In this document: piece after piece, positions 12,775 to 24,585 of the stretch
Numbering within the stretch: position 1 is the first letter of the stretch
Layout of the letters: each line of letters starts with the position of its first letter
NCBI GenBank assembly: GCA_003049465.1
Contig: PYSS01000018.1
Span: forward strand, 66,792-130,791
DNA from: Magnaporthiopsis rhizophila
Lineage: Eukaryota > Ascomycota > Sordariomycetes > Magnaporthales > Magnaporthaceae
DNA length: 64,000 nucleotides
Reading direction: 5' to 3'
Position numbers and translations under genes: made by a program
Notes under the pieces: generated by a model
Seen by the model: only the letters and a program-made list of their open reading frames with translations
Databases searched by the model: none
Told to the model about the DNA's origin: nothing

Positions 12775-13980
12775 CGGCGTCTGGGCCCTGACGATGAGGC
12801 TAGGCGCGGATAACAAGCTCAGCAGCGAGGGCGAGCTCACGGACCAAGCCGCCCGGCTGGTTCGGCACGCGGCGGGACCCGGAGACGGGCGGTGTGGGTC
12901 GTCGAGGGCCTGGGCCCCGCCATTGTGGCCGTTGTTCGTCGAGCAGAAGCGCGTTATGGCCATGAGCACGAAGCCAGACGGCGAGAGCGACGGCCCGGCC
13001 TCCCTCCTGCCCTCGGCCCTGTGCGAGCGGGACCACTTGTGGCTCAAGTACTTTGAGGTCATGTGTATCGACCGCTGCCCTCCCAGTCTCAGGCGCGTCT
13101 ACGCTGACACGGGCCGCCATGCCGGAGTCTCACGCGACGACGGCGTCTTCAACAAGGCCCACCTTCTGGAGCAGGAGGAACGGGGACGACGGCTGGGGCT
13201 ATGAGCTTGACCCTATATTTTTCTATCTTCACTACCCCAGGTACTCTTAAAAGGCGCCATGGCTGACCGGCTCGAGACCAGATATGATCCTGAACGACCC
13301 TCCCCGTCAGGCGCGTCCGATCAGTAGAGGAGTACAAGGACGAATAACACCGCCAAGGCCCGCCCCGAGCCAGCATGCTTGACGACTTGGCCTTTTTACC
13401 TGCGCGAGCACGCGGAGACCACTTGTGCTGTCCTTGGAAGACGGCAATAACAATAACGACGTGGGCGGCGGACCGGACGCGGTGGTCGGCAGCTCCGTGC
13501 GCAATATGGGGGCGTCGCGCTATATGCGGCAGGCCGAGCACCTCCGTGGGACGTGATGTCGCAGAACCAGCTCGCGCGGACAATTGTCGAGGACCTCTAG
13601 GGCGACAAGCAGTCCTGGTAGCTCTGCACGGCGAAGTACTACGCGGACGTCGAGGCCATCATGATGCAGCTCGGCATTCCGCTCGAGCTGCCCAAAGTCT
13701 CGTCCCCCGCGACTAGGTCCTGGGCGAGCCCGGCGGCGTCGTCGGGCGCGAACTCGCTCTATATCGGCGACGGGTTCTGGAAGAAGCTGCCGGAGACGCC
13801 AGCTCGAGCTGTCCCGGTGGCTGGGACCCGACACTGGACTTCCAGCTCCTCCACCTGTGCTTCTCGGAGCCGCGACGGGCGCGCCGAGTGCATGAACGGC
13901 GCCGTGACGGGGGCTGGCCTCCATCGCGGGGCAACCGGCAGGCCTACCGACGGCGCGGCGCAGCATATTGCCGCCCTCTG
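12775..13980 (+). pseudogene. GC-rich coding-like region, frame-broken; identity unknown
   Basis: The base composition changes abruptly to GC-rich codon-like sequence. A plus-strand frame of 136 codons (12794-13204), preceded by a possible 3' splice site at about 12764 (CCCACAG), stops. Plausible continuations then sit in other frames, for example a stretch with DDGWGYELDP near 13180-13220 and another with YYADVEAIMMQLGIPLE near 13635-13690, separated by in-frame stops. I could not join them with GT-AG introns of consistent phase. I do not recognise a family. It may be a decayed gene, a gene with sequence errors, or chance GC-rich frames. Confidence 0.3.
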
Positions 13981-14235
13981 ATGGTATTGGTTTCCTTCAT
14001 TTACTAGTAGCATACCCGACTTCTCTCCTTTGCCGCCACAACCCCCCTGGTTCCTCCCTGATGCTGCTCAACAAGATGCTTATCCAAACCAACAAAAGCT
14101 GCCACCGGCGCAACGTGTGCCACACCACTGCTCTCCCAACAGGGAACAGTCCCGCCGATCTCCCCTCTTGGCCAGCTCCTCGTTCGGACCAGAGATAAAA
14201 ATCACAAGAATCCGTTCGCCTTCCCAGCGGACTGG

Positions 14236-15201
14236 CTACACGACCTGGGGCTCCTCATCAGTCAAGCGCCACGCGCACGGCGGATGGCTGGTTAACATCT
14301 TGTACACGGGCACCTTCTTCCCGCGCATCGTGAAGAACAGATCCAGGCGGGCCAGGCACGTGTGCCGGCGCGAGGGTCTGGGCGCCGCCACGGCATATCG
14401 GGCCATGGCGAGGGCATTTGCCGCACGCGCGGCCGCGCGCGTGTCGTGCCGCTCCGTGTGCAGCGCCGTCGAGTCCATGACGACGACGGTCTCGAGCCCG
14501 TCGCAGCATTGGGCCAGCGCGCGCACCAAGAGGCGTAGCTCGTCAGTGTTGCTCGGGCACCACAGGTCCGCGGGCGCCCAGCCGTCCCACTCGATCACGA
14601 CGTGCCGCACATGCCGGGCCCAGGACGCCGCCAGAAAGCGCGCCCTGTGGCGGGCGCTCAGGGGCATGCAGAGCACCGTCTCGCGGTCGGCGCGGCCCAG
14701 GGCACGCTCCAGCTGGGCGTCGTGGCCGAGGAGCCGGTAATGGCGCTCGTCTGGCGCTGCTGCTGCTGCCGGTACCGGTGCCGCACGCGGAGGGCCGTGC
14801 GCGCCGCCCTCGGGGTCTTCTGGCGTGCTTTGTTCCAGCAGCGCCCGCTTGTTCCTCCGCTTGATGTCTTCTAGCGCCCTGGCGGCGAGCCGGCAGGTGA
14901 GCGCGACGTTTTGGAAGCCGGCGCACAGCAACTCCCCCGATATGCACATGGTACCCTATATGGGTAGGTGGGCGGATAGGTGGGTAAGGTACATAATTGT
15001 CAGATTTGCGTACGGAGCGTCTGATTTGACCAAGGTGTGTATCATCGGCCTTACCTTTGTGGGGGACACGACGGTCGGGTCCGCCGACATGGCGCGACGG
15101 AATATGTCGGGCTGGGGCTCCGCAGGCAGCGCCGAGAGTCGAAACAGGCACTCGCCGCTGGGCTCGGGCTGGGATGTCGTCGTAGTCTTGTTGTGGCCAT
15201 G
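14236..15201 (-). CDS. hypothetical protein; 5' end possibly frame-disrupted
   Basis: Two exons read in one phase. The upstream exon ends at 15055 before GTAAGG and carries the segment FRLSALPAEPQPDIFRRAMS. This resembles the opening of many uncharacterised fungal proteins that begin with an F-box-like 'LPAE.. IF' stretch. The second exon (14955..14236, 239 aa) follows a ...CATATAG acceptor and continues in phase 0. The body has no motif I recognise; it contains the segments VVIEWDGWAP and CCDGLETVVVMDS. The best start context is the ATG at 15201 (ACCATGGCC), but it lies in a different frame from FRLSALPAE. A one-base indel about 12 bases after that ATG would reconcile them. So either a sequencing error, a decayed 5' end or an unseen upstream exon is involved. 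Start coordinates are approximate. Confidence 0.5.
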
Positions 15202-15786
15202 GTTTCGTAAATGTTTCCGGTGACGTGACGGCTCGATGAGTCTGAAGTGCGTGCAGAGTGAGTGAATCTTGAGGATCGCAATTGTTTTGGCCCTTGACTG
15301 CTTGTTTACTGCTTGCTACGGCAAACAGGACGTGTTTAAATGTCTCGCAGAGGTTGGGATGTCGAGTGGTGGAAACCTAGAGATCATGTCAACCGGAGAT
15401 GGGAACGAGGCTGCTAACGGAGATGGGTTGGTTGCCAAGGAAAGCTTGTGCGGTTTCTCCGGTAGACAGAGACAATCTCCTTCCTTCATACCGCAGCCTG
15501 AGCCATCGCTCCTTCCTTTCCCAGGGACCATCTCTTAAACTTGCAGGAATCAAATAGAAAACCCAACCGTCCACAACATAAGAGATACACATCAAGCATA
15601 ACAGCTGGTATAGAGATGCTTCTGGCAGGTGAAGTCGTGTTCCCTTCCTCTTCCTTTTGTCTTTTACTAGTCCAAGGTCAAACATCGCACTGGCAGGCTC
15701 TATACTTTATGTGTTGATTAACGATTCTCACGCTGTTACCACTCCCATTCTATCGTGCCTCTGCCTCCACCCCACCCTGTAGTCTA
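15202..15786. other. intergenic, promoter side of the 14.2-kb gene
   Basis: It lies between two minus-strand genes and presumably holds the promoter of the downstream one. I see no gene or distinct element. Confidence 0.5.
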
Positions 15787-17895
15787 TCACTCATCCTCGT
15801 CGCCCTCGAGCCAGATCTCGTGGCCGTTGCCCTCGCGGACCCAGAAGCTGGCAACGAGCGAACAGACGGCCACACAGCTGAGCGCCCACCAAACAGCGCC
15901 GACAACACCCCTCTCCAGTCCAACGCCGTAAACGATGCCGCCAAGATACGGGCCCATCGTGCGTGCGGCCGAGCTCACCGTCTGGCCTATGCCGTGCACG
16001 GTGCCCAGCACGCTGGGGTGAGGGGAGCAGTTGTTGACGAGGATCGTTTGCGCCGGCTGGGCAAACGTCCGCCCCAGGACTTGACAGAGGAGAATCAGGC
16101 TGATGGCAAGCCACACCGGGGCGCCGGACTTCTCGCGCGGCGGAGGGCTGGCGCTCGGCAAGATGCTGAGGAACGGGACGGCAAAGTAGGCGATCGGGAA
16201 GCACACGAGAGATGTGCGCCACGACTTTATAGTTCCGAGCTTCCCAGATAGCCACGGGTAAAGGAACAGCTGCGTCGCAATGCCTATCGTCCCGAGAGTC
16301 GTCATCGCCGTGCCGACCGACCGGGCCGAAAGCCCAACGCCGCCGGTGAAGAGGAAGGGCAGCTGGCGGGGCAGGCTGTCGGGGGATTTGGGCGGCTGGG
16401 ACGGATCGTACACGGGCGTGGACAAAAAGATGGGCCACAGCGAGTTGAAGGTGCCAGCATGGAAAGCGAGGAAAAAATGCGCCACGATGGTGAAAACGAC
16501 GTTGCGCGTAAAGATGTGCCGGAATGGCAAGCGCTGCGTATATCTCGCGCCTCGCCGGCGGCCGGAAGACGGACTCGTTTCCGTGGTGTCGATACTTCCA
16601 TCCCTAGGATAGAACTCCCGCTGCTCCAGCCTCGAGTACCTGCTACCCTTCTCGCCTCTTCGTAGACAGCTGGATTGGAAGAGGCGCGCGAGTTTCTTGC
16701 CCAGTTCAATGCCGTAGTCCCGCTTGTCAAGGCGGGCGTCCAGCGTCTGCTCGCAGTAACGTCAGCCACCCGCGATTGCGAAAAGAAACAAAGAACGGTT
16801 CCAAATTACCTCTTCGAGACAAAGCCAGGCGGAAAGTAGACCACAGATAAAAATAAAGGCAGAGACTATATTGGGTGGGGCATAGGGGTACTTGACGAAA
16901 AAGTCGATGCGCCCAAAAACGTCAGGATAGGTGCCGGGAAGGTCGGCAAGCTGACCTCCGAGCATGGGGCCAATGATTGACCCAATATTGAAGGTAAAAG
17001 GGAGCAAGAGAAATGCTCTAGACTGATACCTGTCACACGATAGATAATGAGCACGCTGTCGAGAGTACAGAGGGGGAGGGGATGCACAAACTTACTTCCT
17101 TTCGTACACAGTCTCGCTGATCCTTGAAGTTTGCAAAGCCACATCAGCAACATGCAAAAACGAGACGCGATTCCAAAGGGACTTACATGGTCCTCAAAAC
17201 ACCGACGTTCCCATTTGTTATGCCGCCTAAAACTCGGCAGAAAAGAGCTTGCTGGAAAGTGGTGGAAAAGCCATAGCCGATGGTGGAAATCACTGACGGG
17301 GGCTGTTTAGCGAGGGCGTCTGCGGACGTAGGCACGGGAAGCACCCACGGGTTCCAAAGAGGCCGCAGAGAATGACCCTCTTGCGGCCGAAGCGACTCGA
17401 ATCGGCGGCCCGGCCCCAAGCCATGGCTGTGAGGAACTGAGCTCCGGTAAAGCTGGCCTGGAGGATGCCGGCCTTGGCCGAAATCTCGGCGGCCGACTGC
17501 GACGGGTCGAACCATTTTAGTTGGTAGAAAAGATACGACTATGAGGTCGAATGTCGGTCAGTTTCCGTCACCAAATGTTGGTACACTTCCGCCCGTCCTA
17601 CCTGGAGTGACGTCTGGGCCAAGGGCTCAGCGAGCCTCGCCAGGACAATGACGACGAGCTGGCCCTTCCTGGGCAGATCCATCCAGCCGACGGGAGGGCT
17701 AGGCGCAGTCGCCTTTGACCTTGTGGTGCCATTACTGCGGACCCTGACTATAGGATGCTGTTCAGCAGGCAGCAGTGGCCGCTTGGTGATGAAATCGTCC
17801 GGGTCCAACCGCGCTTCCTCCGAGTCGACCGTAAACGAGCCGTAGTTGAGGGCGTCCAGTGATGGAGCCCCGCGGTCGTCACCGGTCTGGCTCAT
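15787..17895 (-). CDS. major facilitator superfamily transporter (YCR023C / ZIF-like group)
   Basis: Predicted polytopic plasma-membrane or vacuolar transporter of about 598 aa. Six exons: 17895..17602, 17538..17349, 17292..17187, 17122..17096, 17029..16810, 16746..15787, all GT-AG with matching phases. The N-terminal tail is hydrophilic. Motif A of the MFS is visible after TM2 as WGRAADSSRFGRKRV. The segment ALFCRVLGGITNGNVGVLRTM and the later NIGSIIGPMLGGQLADLP match the conserved TM4-TM5 region of fungal 'zinc-induced facilitator-like' MFS proteins related to yeast YCR023C; the substrate of that group is poorly defined. Exon 4 is only 27 nt. The 3' splice site of intron 2 is the second AG, just after CTAAAC; the first AG would break the frame. 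The start at MSQTGDD was chosen because upstream in-frame sequence looks non-coding. Confidence 0.88.
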
Positions 17896-18769
17896 GTCGC
17901 GACTGCTGCGTAGTCCCAAGTCCAGACCATGAGGTGAGGTAGCATTCACCTCGGAAGACGACGAGCAGCGGGTGAGGAGTTCTGGGTTGTGGATTGAAAG
18001 TCTGCAGAGGTTCCGATGATTGGGATGTCGCCGGGTGTGGGTTAGGTGGTAAAAAGAAGCAGTCGCAGGTACAAAAGCGCAGAAGAGCACCTTCCCCAGA
18101 GCCTGAACTTTACCGACCGCAAGAGATTGGAGAAATAAAAAATAAAAATAAAAAATAAAATCGAGGAAAAAGAAATTTGAGATTGACTTCCTACGCCGAG
18201 GACAGGTACATGCGCCTCGATTCAATCCACGGCCAGCAGACTCGACCCAAGCCTGAAGGGAAAACGCCACCGATCGATTGTCTTGCATTTGACCGCGGAC
18301 GCAATCGCCCGGCGCCCAGGGGCAATGACGCAGGAGCCAGAATTCCGACGCCGCGACCACTGGGCAGGCAGGTGCGCACAGCGCCGCTAGCGCGTCAACT
18401 AGCCCACCTACAGTCGGCCCGGAAATAAGCTGGATTTTGATGTCCATCGGGCCGGAAGGTGGATGGAATCGAGGCAAAACGGCGAGCGACGGAATAGGGT
18501 GGCCCCTGTCAGGCGTCGGGTCAATCTGCACGTAAACAACTCGGGATGAGGTTGGGACGGCTTCAAAACGCTGCTGAGACTTTTTGCATCCGCTGAAAGA
18601 TACAAGAAAGAGGAGCACGACTCTTCCGACAAGCCAAGCGAACGGATAGATAGGTAGTCACGAGAGCAGTCCACCACCTCCAAAGAAATATCATCCCATG
18701 TCCCTCCCGTCCCATCCAGATTAGGCCCCAGAATCCAAGATGGGAAGCGGAAGACAAAAAGCCCGACAA
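17896..18769. other. intergenic between MFS and secreted-protein genes
   Basis: It holds the MFS promoter and the 3' flank of the next minus-strand gene. An A/T-rich (AAAAT)n-like patch lies at 18130-18165. The open frame running from 18618 into MFS exon 1 is not supported as protein: it has low-complexity FFFLDFIFYFYFLF composition. Confidence 0.55.
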
Positions 18770-20492
18770 CTAAAGGCCATACCATCCTCCGGCCCTCCAG
18801 CACGCCGTCGCGCTCGCCGAGTTGGTACTGGTCGAGAATACGGTTCGTCTGCGTCGTTCAGATTTGGTCAGCCTCATGCGCTCAGTTGCGTTTCCAGTGT
18901 GAGCAGCTTTTCTACACGTACCCAATATAAACTGTCCCCTTGGTCGTGATGGTTCTGTATACGATGTTGGTCTGCGTGACGGCACGCGGAGTGCCCTGTC
19001 GCACCGTGACAGTGACACTGGGCCGGTTGAGTCCGACGCAGACTGTCGCGGGCGGCGGTGTGCTGTCGAGTTTTTGTTTTGTTAGCTCCTACCACTTCTT
19101 TGTTTGTGTCTCTGTGTAGGTTCTAAAGCATGTTGCAGCTTACATGGTGGCGGTGGTGATCCGGAGAACTATATTGGTGTAGAAAAGCTTCATGTCAGCA
19201 TCTCTACCGCAGGTATCATCACAGTACTCAACAGGCAAAACATACGGGCTTCCGTCGTGGTCTCGGGCGGGAGCGTGGTGATCACCGTCTTGGTGACGGT
19301 ATAGGTCGTCTGTGTCACCGTAACGGTGATGCCGGCGACGGCGACGCGGGCCCTGAGCTGTGCCTTCTCCTCTTCTCGCTTCTCTGCAGCATCCACGGTG
19401 TTGTCAGCCTCATCAGATCTAGGGGAAAATACTGCCGCAGCTTTGACTGATGCAAAGTGTTATGATCAGGACTGGGGACCTACTGCTGGGGTAGTGGCAG
19501 GATGCCGTCGTCACCATCGTCGTCGTGTACTGGCTCGTCGTGGTGCCCTGGGTCGAGGTACGCGTTATTGTCGACGTGATGGTCACCGTCTGGCCTATCG
19601 GGTATATCGTCACCGTCGCCGTGCCCGCGACGCAGTTGGTCGACGTGATGGTCGCGGGAGCCAGGATCAGCGTCTGCGTCTGCCACATGGTGCTGATGAC
19701 GGCTGTTGGTTCGCGCAAGTTGCATGATGCATTAGTTTATCCGACAGTGATAGTCATGTGTGCCTGTTTGGTAGCCGAGCAGGCTTGATGCTGCGCAGAC
19801 TTACTAACGGCCTTTGGCGTGCTTGTGACCCCGATAACGACGGTCGGAGTTGCCTGCGTGGTGGTACATGGCTTAACAACTGTCACCTAGCAATTGGTTG
19901 CCAAGTGGGAAGATGGGACTGCGCCATGTAGGTTTGATATTGCGTACCGTAACTGTCGTAGTCTCGGGGACGCCAACGCTCAGGTTGATAGTGCGCTGGA
20001 CCGCAATCTGGTTGCCAGCAATGACGATCCTCCACTGCCCGGTCCGCATGGCCGAGAAGGGAATTCCGCTACCGATGCTATATTAGCCACTAATGCACGC
20101 TCAACTACCACACGAGCGTGCTATGGGATATGTGTCGTACCATCGCGAGCTGACCTGGACGTTGGCTTGGCCGACCTGGATTGCCGAGCAGGCATATTGG
20201 TTGCCCTCGGGACTGACCAGCACGGGGCTGACCATCTCAGAAGCACAGCCTGATGAAGCAGGTCAGTGAACTTGTCATACCCTCAGCCTGGGAGGCATGT
20301 CTGCCTGTGACGCTGTCCCCTACCTTGGAACACCGAGATGAAAGTGAAGTACTGGTCGGACGAGCCATCGATGTAGTAAGATCCCCCGTTGCTGTAGTCC
20401 ACGCCGTACGACGAGCAGCTCTGGCCAAGCACGCCCAGGCACAGCGCCAGAAGCGCCGTGAAAAACAGATGGGGTCTGAGCGTCGCCGCCAT
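18770..20492 (-). CDS. secreted Thr/Val-rich cell-surface protein
   Basis: Nine exons give a 381-aa protein: 20492..20324, 20249..20141, 20068..19948, 19886..19805, 19702..19484, 19446..19246, 19168..19144, 19062..18922, 18848..18770. Every junction keeps phase. A clear signal peptide (residues about 1-23, ending LGVLGQ) is followed by a Cys-containing N-terminal domain (CSSYGVDYSNGGSYYID ... VFQGC ... ACSAIQ ... CGIPFSAM ... GQWRIVIAGNQIAVQR). Then come long repeats of TVTV, TTTV and TITST type with the segment CHYPS and an acidic/basic coiled stretch (DAAEKREEEKAQLRARV). Proteins with this N-terminal domain and T/V-rich tail are widespread in Sordariomycetes and remain uncharacterised; a wall or extracellular role is inferred. 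The two small 3'-proximal exons are the least certain. The end GGWYGL shows no GPI signal. Confidence 0.75.
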
Positions 20493-23400
20493 TGTGTGCA
20501 CGCTGCTGCTAGAGAGGGCTTTCTGTGTGACTGGGATCAAGCTCTATCCGTCTGCCCATGGGAACCAAGAGCAAGCCCGTCCTGGGCCCTTTATGTATCT
20601 GCAATGTCGGCAATGCAGATACTGTCGGCGTCCGGACAGCTCCCAGCTGATAGGCCCATGGCATGCGGCCTCGATATTGCCAATGGCGTCCTGGCCCCAA
20701 GAATAGCCACAGAAATCACCATCTCGGTTACATCGCCAGCCGCGGTCGACAGCAGTTATGGGCCGAGAGGCCCAAGATGTCTGGGTGCTGCGTAGGAGCG
20801 TGTGCCAAAGAATTATATTGCACTATGGGCCTCTATATTGACCCTATTCAGCCTGAGCTTGTGTGCGTGCCAGCCCGAGAGAGATCGCCAAGTGACAAGA
20901 CGGACTGACAGCAGGCCACATCCTTCCCGGCCACGAGGGAGCCGGGATTGGCGGGCACGGCTGCTATCAGCGGGACCTCCACTCTTTATACGTCCATAGA
21001 TCGAGCGGGATCAGGAGACTGTGATTAGAGCCCGTCTAAGCGAATGTGCGGGGAAGGTAACATGTGCAAAAGATGTGCTCATCCTGCACTACAGTCTTGG
21101 TGGAAGTCCTCTCAGTTGATATACTAGATGCAGCTCGGCGCGGAGTACACCCCACCCTGAGCAGAGATATTAGATATATCGTAGGCTTTAGCCACGAGTT
21201 TGCAGGTTTTCGGGTGAGGTGTCAAGTATGGTATGCAGACAGAGACGACTGATCGAGGGGCACAACGAACGATGGCGTTGATATGATAGTCCGAGGTCGA
21301 TACTACCTCGACAGCAGGAACATGAAGGGACGGCGGACAAAGTCTCGGACCATGGTGCACTCTAGATGTTCGGGAATTCGATCGGGTAGTGCGTTGCCTG
21401 GGCTGGCCAGTCGGTTGTCGTGGGCCACGTATCCGCGGCCTCATCCGACTTGGAAGGTGGGCGGGACTTGCAGATTCTGCCTATATTGACACCAGAGAGC
21501 GCTCGCTCTCGCTTGAGGCTCGCAGGCTTCGACTAGCTCCGAAGATCTCCTCGTCAGCACGCCTGCAGCTCGCCCGGTGTCAAGCTCTGCAGGAAGAAGC
21601 CCCGCAGGACATGACCATGGGGCATACAAGGGGTGCATTCTGAGGACCCTCTTCCTTTACTGTCTCCACACCGTCCGGCCATCTTGGCCATGGTGTGGAA
21701 AGCCGCAGCTTGTGTCTCCTTTTGGTATGCAAGTCGGTATCGAAGGGGTAAATAAAAGGAGAAAAGCGGTAGGAGAAATATGTACTCGGATCAGCAGCTG
21801 CTTAGTTCAACCGATCCGGGCTACTCTCGTCAGGCTGGTCAAAGAAATAGCGGGGAAACCGGGATCGTTCCCAAAACGATGTAAGGAATGCATAAAAGTC
21901 GAGGTCCGGGAGTCGAGCCTCTCTGAGCCGGAGCGTATGTGACGAGCTTGTAGTCCAGGCTCGGATGCCGTGAGGAACTGCCGCTGCCCCTCGTGGTCGC
22001 CATAGAAGTTGGCTCGGGGAAAGCTGAGTTCGACCATGGATCAGGATGGATGGATGGATCGCGGTGGAGCTTGGTTTTGGCGCAAAGACACTGCCTTGGT
22101 CGGCCCTACTGAGGCACACCCGCAGGTTCTCGTCTTCGCTGCATCGTATATTTTATCCTCGAATCGGGAGTTGGTATGGGCGCTGCCTGTCGCACAGCTC
22201 GGCGGCGAAAGACATCGCGAAGCTCACGTCGAGATTTGACAGAGGAAGATGGGGCAGGAGCAAAATGCGTACAGGATCCGGCCCGTCCCCGGCTTCGCCA
22301 TGCTTGATTGGTTTCTGGGGTTTAGTCAGCGACTTCTCCAGCCAATGGCGGGGAGGAGACCACTGAGCCGAATTGTGCCTAAACGCTAAAAGTCGCGTCC
22401 AACACGACCTCATCCCTCCTTTTTCCTGACCTCGCTCCACCTTCCCACTTCCCGTGTCCCCCTGGCTCGTTGTTACAGCCGAGCTCAGCCTCTTGTTTTC
22501 TTTCCGCAGGATTATATTGCCCCTGAGCATCTATTCGCTGCTTGGTCTGCTGACAGCTCCGGAGGTGAGGAGCCATGAGCTGTCAATGGGTGTGATGGCC
22601 CCATCACCTTCTCGCCCGCTCGGTTCGACAAACCGGCTCCCGCTCGTGTGTCTAAAAATATCACACTCGGCACTCTGTGCAACATACGGCACAAAGGGGA
22701 TCCAGTGTGACGCCTCCATCGTATTACTGATATGCCTGCTAGCCTTGGCTGCTCTCCAAGAAATCAACCCTGCCCTCCTGCCTCCCTCGAGCACTGACTT
22801 GGGGGTGCGTCTGGGTGTACGGCAGCTCGGACTCGGCCAAAACCCTTCTTCCGTTCACACTACTTACGGCGGAGCCTCAAGGCGTGACGGCGTCTTGTCA
22901 CCCTCAAGTGACGATGAAGGCCGATGACCGGCTTCAAAGACCCCCACCCAGCGGCTGCCCTCACATCAATCTCTAGATGGACCCTGCCTTTGAGACCAGG
23001 CGCTATCACTCTCAACTCCGGAAGATTGATACCCCGGGCGCCACCATTGTTGCTTGATGCAACTCTTCTACATGCGACAAGGATAAGCAGCACTTGCCCG
23101 GAGCAATCCTTCTGGATGACTCCCTCGCAGTATCTTGGCCGCAAACAAAACGGCCCCTATCTGGTTGACAGTCTCGTCGGCAGGTATCACGGCGTTTTCT
23201 TCTTCTTCCAGACGGGTCCCTTGGCCCCAATATCACCGCTAAGACTATCGCGAAGATCACCTCTCCTTCCTTTTGCCCTTCTTTTGCCCCTTTGGGCAGC
23301 CATAGTGGCCTCTAGAAAGACGCCATACACCCTCAGAATCATGCCGTTCGTTCTCAGGTGCCAAGACCGCTCAATATCTCGCCGAAACCCCTGTCTTTGC

Positions 23401-24585
23401 CACCTCCCTGAGAACTGTGATGGTGTTGCAGCTTCCCTTCCTATCCAAATATTGCTTTAGCTTGCCATGCATACCCACACCACCGGTTCCCGACTGTCTC
23501 TGAAGCCCGAGGCTGATTCCGGGTTTCCGCAGTCGATCCTTCGCTTCCCCCTTGCCCTCTCCTCTGTAGTGTCTCGCTACCGCCCGTCAGCATGTCGCCA
23601 CTCCCCCAGTCTGACCCAGTTCCTGGGATGAGATGAACTGTGGTAGGTCTCAGATAGAGTGTCTGCCCATCACGTCACTCTCGGGTACAGAGGCAGTTCC
23701 CGATCCATTCGCTAGGTTCCGAGGTCGGGAGGCCCTGCCAACCTCTCGTGGCCTTTCTCAAAATACCATATAAGAAGAATCTGAGAAATAGCCCTATCTG
23801 GACTTCAATGACTCCCTTTTTCCTCATAGCAAGGCATCCTCGGGCAGACTGTCCTGGCTTCGACCCTCCATCTGTTACTGCCAAGACCGGCCCATTTGCA
23901 CCATCACCCGACTTTGTCGGGCATCCCGCTCTCCGTTCTTCCAACCTTCCCTCCGAGGAGTGACGCGGTGGCTGCCATAAGCCACGATCCCACCCTTTCG
24001 GAGATATTTGGTTTGCTTGACACCGATACTCGTGGATACAGGCGATCTTCGCTCCTTCGGGCAATATTGGATTTACCCAACCCTTCCCTTCATGCGGGCT
24101 ACCGCGAGGGCCTAATACCTGCGTTACTGAGAACATGCGGTCGTCAAGGGGTATCATGCGGTACGACCTTCTATTCGCAGCACATCATCAACGACCCACA
24201 AACAAGGCACCCCCTGTTTTATCGATGTGCCTGAGCGACAGCAGAGGTCTGTTATGACAGAGATAGCGATACCGTTCAAGCCTCATCACGGGATGAGCGA
24301 GCCGGCCCCGGCGCGCCGCCTTCCCGACATCATAAGCTAATTAGTGCCTCTTCTCCGTCTACGCCTGCCCAGCCGCCTGCATAAGCCGCGCCGCTGCTAG
24401 TTTGAAAGCTGTCAGCGAGCATCATAGACAAATTCTATAAAAGGGACGCTACGGGCCCGTATAACAACATGTTTGGAGCTTCAGATCCTCATCAGGCTGC
24501 TTCCAGTGGTGCCCCCTGAATTTTCCCTGCAAACCGCGGTGTACCGTGCCGGTTTCCCGCAGATCACGCCACACCTGTCGTTGCC
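20493..24585. other. 4.1-kb divergent intergenic region
   Basis: This separates two divergently transcribed genes for extracellular proteins (the T/V-rich protein and the laccase), so both promoters lie here. The frames inside (up to 178 codons, 22924-23460) are not supported: no domain, no splice structure, composition like random translation. I could not recognise a transposon remnant. Confidence 0.5.
24436..24443 (+). promoter_or_regulatory. TATA box of the laccase gene
   Basis: TATAAAAG lies 150 bp before the laccase ATG, a usual distance for a regulated fungal gene with a short leader. The assignment rests on position and motif only. Confidence 0.6.

Noticed and set aside
17896..18618. 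Long N-terminal extension of the MFS protein
   Set aside because: The in-frame upstream sequence is low complexity with an AT-rich (AAAAT)n segment; MFS proteins of this group start close to MSQTGDD-type tails.
22454..23460. Two plus-strand frames of 157 and 178 codons in the divergent intergenic region
   Set aside because: No domain, splice structure or repeat-element similarity that I can recognise; consistent with chance.
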